From Streptomyces sp. V1I1 (lineage in GTDB: Bacteria > Actinomycetota > Actinomycetes > Streptomycetales > Streptomycetaceae): DNA of 64,000 bases. Positions within the stretch are counted from its first letter, which is position 1. Each line of letters starts with the position of its first letter. This document shows positions 36,949 to 48,437 of this stretch, in pieces. Made by a program: the position numbers and the translations under genes. Under the pieces are notes generated by a model. That model was given only the letters and a program-made list of their open reading frames with translations. It was not told the origin of the DNA and did no database searches. Location of the stretch: assembly GCF_030817355.1 (NCBI RefSeq), contig NZ_JAUSZH010000001.1, positions 7,725,001 through 7,789,000 of the forward strand, given 5' to 3'.

Positions 36949-36964
36949 CCCGCCGGAGCACAAC

Positions 36965-37010
36965 AGTGCGCTGCGCGCCCAGTGTGTCGGCACTGGGCGC
37001 GCAGCGCGCT
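36965..37010. terminator. Very strong 20-bp-stem terminator
   Basis: A 20-bp stem (one mismatch) around the loop TGTCGG, starting 16 bp after the ThuA-PQQ stop and ending 20 bp before the convergent APH-like gene ends. It can stop transcription from both sides. Confidence 0.85.
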
Positions 37011-37030
37011 TCCCCCTCTGTCGCGGGCGG

Positions 37031-38152
37031 TCAGCGAGTGCCGACCGCCGCACGCACTGCCCGCCGGGCCAGTGCGCAGTCGTCGTGCAGCCGCCTCAGC
37101 AGCAGCCGCTGTTCCTCACCGGCCGACAGACCGCCGGACGCAGCCTGGCTGCTGCCCGCAGGGGGCGCCTCCCGGATCGTCCGCTGCACAGCCGTCTCGT
37201 AGGTACGGATCTCCCGGGTCAGCACCAGCATCAGATTCACCAGGAACGCGTCCCGCGCCGCCGTTCCCGCCTGCTGCGCCAGCTGGCTGATCTGCCGGCG
37301 CGCCACCGGCGCGTCCCCCAGCACCGCCCACAGCGTCGCCAGGTCATAGCCCGGCAGATACCAGCCCGCGTGCTCCCAGTCGACCAGCACAGGACCGGTC
37401 GGCGACAACAGGATGTTGGAGAGCAGCGCATCGCCGTGACAGAACTGCCCCATGCCCTGCCTGCCGCCCGCGTGCGCCAGACCGTGCAGCAGCTTCTGCA
37501 GATCCCCGAGGTCACGGTCGGTGAACAGACCCAGCTCGTGATAGCGGGAGATCCGCGAGGCATAGTCCAGTGGCGCGTCGAACATCCCGGCCGGCGGTCG
37601 CCAGGAGTTGAGCCGGGCGATCGCGCCGAGGGCGGCCCGGATATCGGCACGGGGCGGAGCCTCGACCGGGTGCCGTGCAAGGGCCGCCGCCCGGCCCGGC
37701 ATCCGCTCGATCACCAGCGTGCAGTTTTCGGGATCCGCGGCGATCAGCCGTGGCACCCGCACTGGTGGGCGGTGCCGGACGAAGGCGCGGTAGGCAGCTA
37801 TTTCGTGGCGGAGCCGCTCGGCCCATGCGGGCGAGTGGTCCAGTAAGCACTTGGCGACCGCTGTCGTACGTCCTGTTGTGCCGACGAGCAGTACGGAGCG
37901 TCCGCTGCGGCGCAGCACCTGCACCGGATTGAACTCCGGACAGATGCGGTGCACCGAAGCGACGGCCATGCGCAGCTGCGCGCCCTGAGGGCCGGACAAG
38001 TCGATTCTCCCGCTGAGGGGTTGGCCGACCGTCCCCGCCGGCCGCCGAGCCCGACCGGCGTGAGTGGGGTCGAGATACGGTCCGGCGCCGGCCGGGGCGG
38101 CGGAGCGCTGCGGCCGGCGCGGGGCGGACACGGAGGACGATGCTGTGTACAT
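37031..38152 (-). CDS. Aminoglycoside phosphotransferase-like (APH) kinase-fold protein
   Basis: 373 residues from the ATG at 38152. Kinase-like APH fold: the Lys-region [20 protein letters not shown], the hinge [10 protein letters not shown], the catalytic loop [20 protein letters not shown] (HGDxxxxN) and [20 protein letters not shown] (the DFG-equivalent). All key residues are present. The first 70 residues ([20 protein letters not shown] onward) are low-complexity, so a later start is possible. Substrate unknown; such genes in Streptomyces are often not resistance genes. Divergent from the NsdA-like gene. Confidence 0.8.
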   Translation of the reverse strand: MYTASSSVSAPRRPQRSAAPAGAGPYLDPTHAGRARRPAGTVGQPLSGRIDLSGPQGAQLRMAVASVHRICPEFNPVQVLRRSGRSVLLVGTTGRTTAVAKCLLDHSPAWAERLRHEIAAYRAFVRHRPPVRVPRLIAADPENCTLVIERMPGRAAALARHPVEAPPRADIRAALGAIARLNSWRPPAGMFDAPLDYASRISRYHELGLFTDRDLGDLQKLLHGLAHAGGRQGMGQFCHGDALLSNILLSPTGPVLVDWEHAGWYLPGYDLATLWAVLGDAPVARRQISQLAQQAGTAARDAFLVNLMLVLTREIRTYETAVQRTIREAPPAGSSQAASGGLSAGEEQRLLLRRLHDDCALARRAVRAAVGTR

Positions 38153-38202
38153 GGGGGCGACAGATCCCTTCGTGTGCCGACAAGTTGCATACGCGGCCCC
38201 GC

Positions 38203-38247
38203 CCCGGCAGCCGGTCAACACCCTGGGGAATGCGTCCGGCTGCCGGG
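38203..38247. promoter_or_regulatory. Long inverted repeat in the APH/NsdA-like divergent region
   Basis: CCCGGCAGCCGG and CCGGCTGCCGGG are perfect 12-bp complements separated by 21 bp, in the 233-bp region between the divergent starts. Either a regulatory dyad or a leader hairpin of the minus-strand gene. Confidence 0.45.
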
Positions 38248-38385
38248 CCGAGGTGGCGCGTTCCTACGTCACACCCGGCCGCGGGTGGCACACCATCTGG
38301 CGCACCCTGGCGAACCCTGGCGAATAGTCGCCACGCATCTGACAGGGGGTTACTGTCAACTCAGCCGAGAACCTGGGGGCTTGAC

Positions 38386-39879
38386 GTGACCGGAGAACCC
38401 AACACCCGCCTCTGCGACCTGTTCGGCCTTGCCGGCTGGTCCAAGGGAGAACTCGCGAGACTCGTGAACCGGCAGGCGGCGGCCATGGGCCACCCACAGC
38501 TGGCGACCGACACCTCGCGGGTGCGGCGTTGGATCGACATGGGGGAGACCCCGCGCGATCCCGTGCCCCGAGTGCTGGCAGCTCTGTTCACCGAGCGACT
38601 CGGTCGTGTCGTGACCATCGAGGACCTCGGGTTCGTACGGATCGGGCGAGCGGGGAAGCGGCGGGACGTCCAGGGAGCAGACAATCCTGACGGCCTTCCG
38701 TGGGCGCCCGAACGGACGGCAGCGGTCCTCACCGAATTCACGGGAATGGACCTCATGCTCAACCGACGCGGCTTGGTGGGCGCGGGCGCCGCGCTCGCCG
38801 CAGGCTCCGCACTCAGCAGCGCCATGCACGACTGGCTGCACACCGACCCCGCACTCGCCCACGACGCCCCCCGTTTCGAAAATCCCCTGCACGCCGACCC
38901 CGCTGGGTTCGACCGGTATGAGGCCGCCCCCATCGGGTCGCAGGAGATCGAGGCACTGGAGCGTTCCGTCGAAGTGTTCCGCGCCTGGGACGCCGCCCGC
39001 GGCGGCGGGCTCCAGCGCAAGGCCGTTGTGGGGCAGCTCAACGAAGTGGGCGGCATGCTCGCCTACCGCCACCCCGACCATCTCCAGCGCCGCCTTTGGG
39101 GCGTCGCCGCCAACCTCGCCGTACTCGCCGGCTGGATGTCCCACGACGTCGGCCTCGAACCCACCGCCCAGAAGTACTTCGTCATCGCCGCCCACGCGGC
39201 ACGCGAGGGCGGCGACCGCCCGCGCGCCGGCGAAGCGCTCTCCCGCGCCGCCCGGCAGATGGTCCACCTGGGCCGTCCCGACGACGCCCTGGACCTGATG
39301 AAGCTCGCCAAGTCCGGCTCGGGTGAACGGACCCTGCCGCGCACCCAGGCGATGCTGTACACCATCGAGGCCTGGGCCCAGGCATCCATGGGGCGCGGCC
39401 AGGCCATGCGCCGCACCCTAGGTGAGGCCGAGGACCTCTTCGTCTCCGACAAGGGCGATGTGCCCCCGCCGAGCTGGATGCAGATGTTCGACGAGGCGGA
39501 TCTGCACGGCATGGAGGCACTGGCGTACCGCACCCTCGCCGAACACGATCCGGGGGCAGCCGCCACCGCGCAGAACCACGCCAAACAGGCGCTGGAGCTG
39601 CGCGAGGGCGGCCGGCAACGCTCGAAGATCTTCGATTACATCTCACTGGCATCGGCGTGCTTCATCGCCGACGACCCCGAACAGGCCGACCGCTACGCCA
39701 GGCTGGCACTCGTCTCGATGGGGGAGACCTCCTCGCACCGGACGTGGGACAGGCTCCGCGAGATGTACCGGCTGACCGGGCACTACGCGGAATACGCAAA
39801 GATCCAGGATCTGCGCGAGGAAATCCAGCTGGCCCTGCCCAACAGCCCCTCGAGGAGGTCGAGGAGCACCGAGATCTAG
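38386..39879 (+). CDS. NsdA/NsdB-type TPR regulator of differentiation
   Basis: 497 residues from GTG. The N-terminal ~75 residues are an HTH-like segment shared with NsdA: LAGWSKGELARLVNRQAAAM, then TDTSRVRRWIDMGETPRDPV and TERLGRVVTIEDLG. After a hydrophobic/Ala-rich stretch (near 125-150) follow TPR-like helical repeats (about 230-470). In S. coelicolor NsdA represses sporulation and antibiotic production. Whether this is the NsdA orthologue or a paralogue cannot be decided without alignment. Confidence 0.8.
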   Translation: MTGEPNTRLCDLFGLAGWSKGELARLVNRQAAAMGHPQLATDTSRVRRWIDMGETPRDPVPRVLAALFTERLGRVVTIEDLGFVRIGRAGKRRDVQGADNPDGLPWAPERTAAVLTEFTGMDLMLNRRGLVGAGAALAAGSALSSAMHDWLHTDPALAHDAPRFENPLHADPAGFDRYEAAPIGSQEIEALERSVEVFRAWDAARGGGLQRKAVVGQLNEVGGMLAYRHPDHLQRRLWGVAANLAVLAGWMSHDVGLEPTAQKYFVIAAHAAREGGDRPRAGEALSRAARQMVHLGRPDDALDLMKLAKSGSGERTLPRTQAMLYTIEAWAQASMGRGQAMRRTLGEAEDLFVSDKGDVPPPSWMQMFDEADLHGMEALAYRTLAEHDPGAAATAQNHAKQALELREGGRQRSKIFDYISLASACFIADDPEQADRYARLALVSMGETSSHRTWDRLREMYRLTGHYAEYAKIQDLREEIQLALPNSPSRRSRSTEI

Positions 39880-39937
39880 CCCGGGTTCCCGGGATTCAGC
39901 ACGGCCCAGGCTTACGAGGGTCCAGGCTTACGAGGCT

Positions 39938-41374
39938 CTACGAACGGATCCTCGCGACCATCACACAGGCGTCGTCCTCGCGGTCGTCCTCACCGCATTC
40001 CTCGACGACCGTCCGCACGCACTCCTGCGCGCTGCGGGCCTCGGCGAATCGCGGCGCCAGCCCGAGCAGGCGGTCCGTGTTGCCCACCTCGGCGGCGCTC
40101 GTTCGCGTCAGCCCGTCGGTGTGCAGGACAAGCAGATCGCCGGGGAGTAGCTGCAACTCAGCTTGCTCATAGGCGGCGCCGGACGTCGCACCGAGCAGCA
40201 CGCCGTCGGGCTGCGTCAGCGCACGCCCCGTCCCGTTGCGGAACAGCAGCGGGGCGGGGTGTCCCGCCCCCGCCCAGGTCAGGGTCCGGCTCGCCGGGTT
40301 GTAGCGGCAGCACACCGCACTGCCGAGCGCGGGCTGCATCGAGGTCTCCAGCAGCTCGTTGAGATGCGCCATGAGCTGTCCCGGGCTGATCCCGGCCACG
40401 GCCATCCCGCGCAGCGCACCCAGCAGCATCGCCATCGCCGATGTCGCCGTCACTCCATGCCCGGTGAGGTCTCCGACGCTCAAAAGCGAGTCGCCGTCGG
40501 GGAGTTGGAGCGCGTCGTACCAATCGCCGCCGATCAGTGCGCTGTTCGTGGACGGCAGATAGTGCGCGGCGACATCCAGCACGGCGGGTCCGTCGAGCGG
40601 GAACTGCAAGGAGCCCCGCCACGGCGGAAGGACGGCTTCCTGCAACTCGACCGCGACCCGGCGCTCCGTCTCTGCGAAGTGCTGCCTGCGCTCCAGCGAG
40701 TCACGGGTCTTACGTACCGCTCGCTGGGTGCGGCGCAGTTCACTGACGTCCCGCAGGACCGCCCACATGGAGGCGGTGGATCCGTCGGAGTCGAGCACCG
40801 GCTCGCCCATCATGTGGACCGTACGGACCCGGCCGTCGGCCCGCACCATGCGGAACTCGCCGTCGATGGGACGTCCGTCGACCAGACAGTCCGTGACCAG
40901 CTCGGTGAGCAGCGCCTGGTCCTCCTCGAACACGATGGAGGGCAGTTCGTCCAGGGACATGGGGCCGCTCTGCGCGGAGCGCCCGAGGATCTGGTAGAGC
41001 TCGTCGGACCAGCTCACCTCGTCGGTGAGGAGATTCCACTCCGCGCTGCCGACCCTGCTGAGCAGCGATCCCGTGCTCTGGGCGCTGTCCGCCTCGTACT
41101 CGGCGAGCTCGTCCTCGTAGACGCCGGCGGTCTCTTCCGGCAGACCTTCCTTGAGCTGGTCCAAGTGCGCGCCGAGATCGTCGAGATGATGGACCGCCAG
41201 GTCACAGAGCGCTCGCTGCCATCGCCCCTGCGGGTCGTACTCGTCCGGCATCGCGTCCCGGCGCACGGCGTCCACGTCGCCGCGCAGCCGACGCGTGCGG
41301 GTGATCAGTGCGTCGACGGTGCCGCGCTCGGGCGGCTGCGGGGTGGGACTGTCCGCGAACACATGGGACGGCAT
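39938..41374 (-). CDS. PAS-domain SpoIIE-type (PP2C) serine phosphatase
   Basis: 478 residues from the ATG at 41374, with GGAG 8 bp upstream. An N-terminal helical region (about 1-105) is followed by a PAS domain (about 110-225: WNLLTDEVSWSDELYQILGR, FRMVRADGRVRTVHMMGEPV) and the phosphatase domain (about 260-475). Metal-binding motifs are visible: ALIGGDWYDALQLPDGDSLL and VGDLTGHGVTATSAMAMLLG, later GDLLVLHTDGLTRT and DDREDDACVMVARI. Such proteins dephosphorylate anti-anti-sigma factors in partner-switching cascades. No RsbV/W homologue is adjacent. Confidence 0.87.
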   Translation of the reverse strand: MPSHVFADSPTPQPPERGTVDALITRTRRLRGDVDAVRRDAMPDEYDPQGRWQRALCDLAVHHLDDLGAHLDQLKEGLPEETAGVYEDELAEYEADSAQSTGSLLSRVGSAEWNLLTDEVSWSDELYQILGRSAQSGPMSLDELPSIVFEEDQALLTELVTDCLVDGRPIDGEFRMVRADGRVRTVHMMGEPVLDSDGSTASMWAVLRDVSELRRTQRAVRKTRDSLERRQHFAETERRVAVELQEAVLPPWRGSLQFPLDGPAVLDVAAHYLPSTNSALIGGDWYDALQLPDGDSLLSVGDLTGHGVTATSAMAMLLGALRGMAVAGISPGQLMAHLNELLETSMQPALGSAVCCRYNPASRTLTWAGAGHPAPLLFRNGTGRALTQPDGVLLGATSGAAYEQAELQLLPGDLLVLHTDGLTRTSAAEVGNTDRLLGLAPRFAEARSAQECVRTVVEECGEDDREDDACVMVARIRS

Positions 41375-41584
41375 GTCGTACTCCGATACAGGCGCGGCCA
41401 CGGCCAAGTCTCTACCAAGGACCAGTAATGACTGTTGCACAGGCTGCGACGGCCCGTAAGGGATTTGGCAACACTCGATACGGTGGTGCCGCTGGTATAT
41501 GCCACAGGCCGTCATCGAGCAAGGCTGGAGCCTGCTGTGCAATGGTGCGCACACTCTTCGAGTGCGGCTTGAGAGGTGAGTGCG

Positions 41585-41686
41585 ATGGCCAAGGCTCCTC
41601 AGATACGTATCCGCAAGCCCGTGCGACAGAAGCCCGCCCGCGACCTGGACCTGCGGACGCCGTCGGGCCGGCCCCTTCCGTTCTGA
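41585..41686 (+). CDS. Possible 33-residue basic peptide
   Basis: MAKAPQIRIRKPVRQKPA... is short, basic and Pro-rich with a hydrophobic C-terminal LPF. GAGAGGTGAG ends 5 bp before the ATG, a good Shine-Dalgarno. Third-position GC is high. The surrounding 355 bp between the phosphatase and DM13 genes otherwise hold nothing recognisable. Not identified; could be chance. Confidence 0.4.
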   Translation: MAKAPQIRIRKPVRQKPARDLDLRTPSGRPLPF

Positions 41687-41730
41687 CGGGGCGTTTGCGC
41701 GCCGCGACAATCGTTGCGGGCGGGCGGGGG

Positions 41731-42291
41731 TCAGGCGCGGGCGAGCGACGCGGCGCCGAAGGAGACGTCGAAACGGTCGCACCAGATGCTGACGCTGGTG
41801 TACCGATTCAGATCGAGACCGGCGGGCAGCGTGTAGTTCTGGTCGCCCTTGTTCCCCTTGAGCTTGCCCAGGCTGACGTACTTTCCGTCGTCGAAGACGC
41901 GCCAGCCCGCCGTGCCCTCCTTCACCGGGGCATCGGTGATCCATACGCGCAGATCGGGGCCGTTGCTCGTATCGAGGCCCTCCAGCCGGAGGGTGCGCGT
42001 CCCGTCCGCCAGCTGCAGGACCTTCACCGAGCCGCTCGTCCGGTGCTCATGGCTGATCAGCTCGCCGGAAGCCAGCGTCCGGGGCCCTGACGGAATGGGC
42101 GTTTTCGCCCCGGCCGCGGGCTCGGCGGCATCTGGGGTCGCGGTCGCTGCGGGGAGGGCGTCCCGCACGGTCTCGTCCACCCACAGCTTCCACGGCTGGA
42201 ACCAGTACAGCCCCACGCAGGCCACCGCCAGCCCGACGACCAGTGCCGCCACACCCCACGGCCTGCCCAGCCACTTCCGTACGCGCCCCAC
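41731..42291 (-). CDS. Membrane-anchored DM13-domain protein
   Basis: 186 residues from a GTG at 42291, chosen because AGGAG stands 6 bp upstream. One N-terminal membrane helix (VAALVVGLAVACVGLYWFQP), a Thr/Ala/Pro linker, then a DM13 domain (about 85-186: LISHEHRTSGSVKVLQLADG, TLRLEGLDTSNGPDLRVWIT, VSLGKLKGNKGDQNYTLPAG, SVSIWCDRFDVSFGAASL) containing the conserved single Cys. DM13 domains are thought to serve in extracellular electron transfer or hydroxylation; the function here is open. Confidence 0.82.
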   Translation of the reverse strand: MGRVRKWLGRPWGVAALVVGLAVACVGLYWFQPWKLWVDETVRDALPAATATPDAAEPAAGAKTPIPSGPRTLASGELISHEHRTSGSVKVLQLADGTRTLRLEGLDTSNGPDLRVWITDAPVKEGTAGWRVFDDGKYVSLGKLKGNKGDQNYTLPAGLDLNRYTSVSIWCDRFDVSFGAASLARA

Positions 42292-42481
42292 CGTCGTCTC
42301 CTGACGTCCACCGGCCGTAGACCGGGCGTGTCCCGGGGTCCGACCTGGTCTCAATTCAACGGCAGGGCGAGCCGTTCGGCATCGCCGATCCTGATGACGA
42401 AAGTCTTACGTCGCGCGGACCCTCGTCCCGCGGGCACTGGGCTGACGGGCGGCAGGCCGCCGAGAGGCATAGGCTCCCGCC

Positions 42482-45042
<2,561 letters not shown>

Positions 45043-45082
45043 CCGGGCCGGCGGCACGCGTCGGGCTCCGCTGCGCGCTTCC

Positions 45083-45667
45083 TCAGCCGCGGCGTTCGAC
45101 CGTGTCGCGGCTGAAGAAGGCCAGCCGTGCCCGCTTCTCCGGCTTGTCGATCTCGGGCCCGAGCTGGAAACCGGCCCGTACCATGCGCTCGATGGCCTTC
45201 GTGTTGCGGGCGTCCGGCTCGACGATGATCCGCCGGTGCTCCGGGTCGGCCAGCGCGTAGGCGATGAAGACGCTGAGGAGTCCGCCGGTGAAGCCACGCT
45301 CGGGGGCGCCGTCCGCGGGGCCGATCAGCAGATGGACACCGAAGTCGCCGGGCTGCACCTCGTAGCACTCGCCGACCGGATCGGCGGCCGGTTCGTACGT
45401 CTGGAAGAGCGCGGCCGGCTCCCCGTCCCGCTGGACCAGATAGGCGTGGTGGGTGGTCAGCGAGTCCAGATACTCGTATATCTCCAGGACCTGCTCGCGG
45501 CTGTGGTCGAGCATGCCCCAGAACCGGGCGCGCTCCTCGGTGACCCAGCCGTGGATCAGATCGAGGTCCGCGGCGGGGTCCAGCGGGACGATGCTGACCG
45601 TCCCGAAGCCGTCGATGGTCTGCTCGTACACGGCCTCGCGCGGGCGGGCGGGGGATTCAGAAGGCAT
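45083..45667 (-). CDS. Siderophore-type N-acyltransferase (GNAT, IucB/AlcB-like)
   Basis: 194 residues. GWVTEERARFWGMLDHSREQ, YLVQRDGEPAALFQTYEP, GVHLLIGPADGAPERGFTGG and RIIVEPDARNTKAIERMVRA are typical of acetyltransferases that acylate N-hydroxy-lysine/ornithine in hydroxamate siderophores. The ATG lies inside the 3' end of the acylase gene (11-bp overlap), so it is co-translated and shares the iron-box promoter. I recall this acylase/acetyltransferase pair being noted beside desferrioxamine clusters, but no desABCD-like gene is in the window. Confidence 0.83.
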   Translation of the reverse strand: MPSESPARPREAVYEQTIDGFGTVSIVPLDPAADLDLIHGWVTEERARFWGMLDHSREQVLEIYEYLDSLTTHHAYLVQRDGEPAALFQTYEPAADPVGECYEVQPGDFGVHLLIGPADGAPERGFTGGLLSVFIAYALADPEHRRIIVEPDARNTKAIERMVRAGFQLGPEIDKPEKRARLAFFSRDTVERRG

Positions 45668-47720
45668 GGCTCTCTTCGGTGAGTCGGTTCCAGTCGGTGA
45701 TGACGGGGGCGAGTTCGCCGCGCAGCCACAGCGGCAGCTGGTCACGGTGGTGGGTGTCGCCGGGCACCCCGGACGCGCCGAACGGGACCACCCAGAGGCT
45801 GTCCTCGCGCCGCGCCAGGTCCCACACATAGCGCGCCGCCGGGCCCCGCATGCTGTGGTCGGTGACGCCCGGCACGCTCGACGTCGACAGCACGCAGTCG
45901 TGGTCGCCGGACAGCCCGGGCCACACCTCGTCCGTCGTGCCCGGCAGCGCCTGCCACGGCGCGAGCCGGTGCCGCTCACCCCAGGCCGTCGGCGTACGGA
46001 CCGCGGTGGCCACGTCCTCGACGGCGGCCCGGACCACCTCCGCGCGGTCCACGCCGGGCAGCGCCCCGGACTCGAGCAGCCCCTCCAATGCGAAGGCGAC
46101 CCGCGGGACGAGGGCCAGCCACGGCCGGAACAGCTGCGGATACGGCGCGGACTCGACCCGTTCCGAAAGCGCCTCCAGCGCCGGATGAGCCGCGATCCGG
46201 CGCACCACCGCCGACCGCAGTTCGGCGTACGCGGTCGCGTCCGTGCTCGCCGCGTCCATCCGCCGGTCCCAGCTCACCAGCCGGTGCTGGAGCCCTGCGG
46301 CGTCCGCGCTCAGCCCGTCGAGTGCGCCGAGCAGCTCCAACAGGGGCTTGGCGGAAGCCAGTTGAGTGTCCATATGGACGGCCGCCATGTCCTCGGCGGA
46401 CCAGGCGCCCGACGCGTTCAGCAGGGTCCGTATGCGTTCGGCCCGGTGCGGGGGTGCGAACTCGACGCCGAGGGGAGCGGCAAGCCCTCGCTGGTTAGCC
46501 ATCACGGCGATACCGTCGACCGGCTCGCGGGGCAGCGTTTCGTGCCGGCCGCGCCACTCGTACGCCGCATCCCAGGCCGGCACGACACGCAACTGGTTCT
46601 CCCTGTGCCGCAGCGGAACCCGGCCCGCGACACGGTGCAGCAGTCCGCCCTCGGTGTCCGCTGCCTGGACGACATTGACGGGCTCGGCCCACCCGTCGAA
46701 AGCCCGGTCCACATCGGCGACGGTCCGCGCCCGCAGCAGCGCGGGCAGCGCGCCGAAGCCGAGGTTCCCGCTCGCCCGCGGGGGAACGCGGAGGCTGATC
46801 GCCACCGCGTCGTCGGGGCCGCCGATGACGACCGGCCCGCGCGCGGTCTCGATCACCTCGATCTCGACCGGGTCGGCGCCCGCCACCTCAATGGTCTCGG
46901 TATGCACGGAGGCAGGCCGCCAGCCCTCCGGGCTGAGCGCCTCCACCTCCGTGCCTCGTCTTCGGAGCCGTTCCCGGTAGAGGTCCTGGTAGTCGGCCAT
47001 GGCATTCGTGATCGCCCAGGCCACCGTCCCGGTGTGCCCGAAATGCGCGATTCCGGGGACGCCCGGCACGGCCAGTCCCACCACGTCGAACTCCGGGCAG
47101 GCCAGATGAATCTGCTGGTAGACGCCCGGGTCTTCGATGAACCGGTGCGGGTCGCCCGCGATGAGCGGCGCGCCACCGACCGTGCGCTCGCCGGTGACGA
47201 GCCAGCCGTTGCTCCCCGAGGTGCGGTTCCCGTCGGTGGCGAACAGCTCGATCGCGTCGTCGCCGAGGACGTGGGCGACTTCCTCGCGCCACAGCTTGGT
47301 GGGGAACCCCGCGAACAGGATGTGCGCCGCGAGCCAGATCCCGAGCGGCGTCCACGGCTCCCACCGGCCGGGGGTGAGCCCGGCCGCCGCGAACTCCGGC
47401 GCCCGACGGGCCCCGTCGGCGAGGCCTGCGTTGACCCCGTCGACGTACCTCCTGACCCATGAGGCGGTGTCGGCGTCGAGGCCGCGGAAGCAGCGCCGCG
47501 CGGTGTCGTCAAGGCGCGCCTGGCGAGCGAAGCGGTCCCAGCCGACGGCCTCCGCGCCGAAAAAGGCGGCAGTGGTGCCCTGCGACCGGTGCCGTTCGAC
47601 CTCGATCTGCCAGGCCCGGTCCGCCGCGACGTTTCGCCCCTGGATGTAGGCGAGTTCGTCCGGACTGCCGGCCCGCAAATGCGGGATCCCCCAGGCGTCC
47701 CGGTAGATCTTTGTGCTCAC
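45657..47720 (-). CDS. Cytoplasmic S45 penicillin acylase-family hydrolase, iron-regulated
   Basis: 687 residues from a GTG, without signal peptide. Ntn-hydrolase pattern: IYRDAWGIPHLRAGSPDELA, the processing site TSGSNGWLVTGE near residue 170 (Ser becomes the nucleophile), APLIAGDPHRF, and MANQRGLA (Asn of the oxyanion site). Its lack of a signal distinguishes it from the secreted acylase at 3945. The start is 18 bp from a DmdR-type iron box, so it should be expressed under iron limitation, together with the acetyltransferase. Plausible role: trimming or exchanging acyl groups on hydroxamate siderophores, unproven. Confidence 0.87.
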   Translation of the reverse strand: MSTKIYRDAWGIPHLRAGSPDELAYIQGRNVAADRAWQIEVERHRSQGTTAAFFGAEAVGWDRFARQARLDDTARRCFRGLDADTASWVRRYVDGVNAGLADGARRAPEFAAAGLTPGRWEPWTPLGIWLAAHILFAGFPTKLWREEVAHVLGDDAIELFATDGNRTSGSNGWLVTGERTVGGAPLIAGDPHRFIEDPGVYQQIHLACPEFDVVGLAVPGVPGIAHFGHTGTVAWAITNAMADYQDLYRERLRRRGTEVEALSPEGWRPASVHTETIEVAGADPVEIEVIETARGPVVIGGPDDAVAISLRVPPRASGNLGFGALPALLRARTVADVDRAFDGWAEPVNVVQAADTEGGLLHRVAGRVPLRHRENQLRVVPAWDAAYEWRGRHETLPREPVDGIAVMANQRGLAAPLGVEFAPPHRAERIRTLLNASGAWSAEDMAAVHMDTQLASAKPLLELLGALDGLSADAAGLQHRLVSWDRRMDAASTDATAYAELRSAVVRRIAAHPALEALSERVESAPYPQLFRPWLALVPRVAFALEGLLESGALPGVDRAEVVRAAVEDVATAVRTPTAWGERHRLAPWQALPGTTDEVWPGLSGDHDCVLSTSSVPGVTDHSMRGPAARYVWDLARREDSLWVVPFGASGVPGDTHHRDQLPLWLRGELAPVITDWNRLTEESHAF

Positions 47721-47737
47721 ACTGCCCTCCGACTCTC

Positions 47738-47756
47738 TTAGGTTAGGCTGACCTAA
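47738..47756 (-). promoter_or_regulatory. Iron box (DmdR1/IdeR operator)
   Basis: TTAGGTTAGGCTGACCTAA differs from the actinomycete iron-box consensus (TTAGGTTAGGCTAACCTAA) at one base. It lies 17 bp before the acylase GTG and also upstream of the divergent HD gene (60 bp), so Fe-loaded DmdR would block the acylase promoter. Confidence 0.85.
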
Positions 47757-47816
47757 CTTAGGGGGCGGATGTTCGGGAATCAATTCCGGCCGGGGAGGGC
47801 TCAGTACCCTGACGCG

Positions 47817-48413
47817 GTGACGAATGCCGATCTGCTGCTGCGCGCTCTGCACCACAGCGACGAGCCGCCCTTGCGCCCACTGCCGAAGAGCGTGGCCGCG
47901 CTTCTGCGCGCCCTGGACGCTCCGCCACGCCTCGCGGCCCATCTGCGCGCTGTTCACGATGTCGCGCATCAGCTCGTCGACTGGGTGGAGCTGCGGCACC
48001 CGACTCTGCCGTTCGACCGGGAGGCCGCGCTCTTCGGCGCGGCCACCCACGACGTGGGCAAGACGCGGTACGTCGCCGAACTGACCGGCCCCGGCTCGCA
48101 GCACGAGGAGGCCGGTCGTGAACTCCTGCTCGCCCACGGCATCAGCGCGAAGCTGGCCCGGTTCGCCGCCACCCACGCCTCCTGGTCCGGCCCCGGCATT
48201 GGCATCGAGGGCCTGCTGGTGAGCGTCGCCGACAAGATCTGGAAGAACAAGCGCGTCCCGGACCTCGAGGATCTGCTGGTGAAACGGCTGGCGGAGGCGA
48301 GCGGGCGGCCGGTCTGGGAGGAGTTCATGGAGTTCGACGAAGTCCTGGCGCGCATCGGCGAGGATGCCGAGGCGCGCCTGGACTTCCAGGCCTCGTACCC
48401 GGTGCACGGCTGA
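47817..48413 (+). CDS. HD-domain phosphohydrolase
   Basis: 198 residues from GTG. The HD motif set is visible: HLRAVHDVAHQLVDW, AALFGAATHDVGKTRYVAEL (HD pair), HGISAKLARFAATHASW and VSVADKIWKNKRVPDLE (C-terminal Asp). A metal-dependent phosphatase or phosphodiesterase of unknown substrate. It shares its promoter region with the iron-regulated acylase. Confidence 0.8.
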   Translation: MTNADLLLRALHHSDEPPLRPLPKSVAALLRALDAPPRLAAHLRAVHDVAHQLVDWVELRHPTLPFDREAALFGAATHDVGKTRYVAELTGPGSQHEEAGRELLLAHGISAKLARFAATHASWSGPGIGIEGLLVSVADKIWKNKRVPDLEDLLVKRLAEASGRPVWEEFMEFDEVLARIGEDAEARLDFQASYPVHG

Positions 48414-48437
48414 GGCCCGCCGGGCAGGACCAGTTCG

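Noticed and set aside
39906..39935. Short direct repeat CCAGGCTTACGAGG twice
   Set aside because: Only two 14-bp copies in a convergent intergenic gap, no known element resembles it; likely chance or slippage.
41420..41560. Distant complementary segments (GCACAGGCT / AGCCTGCTGTGC)
   Set aside because: Bulged and over 90 bp apart; not convincing as a structured RNA.
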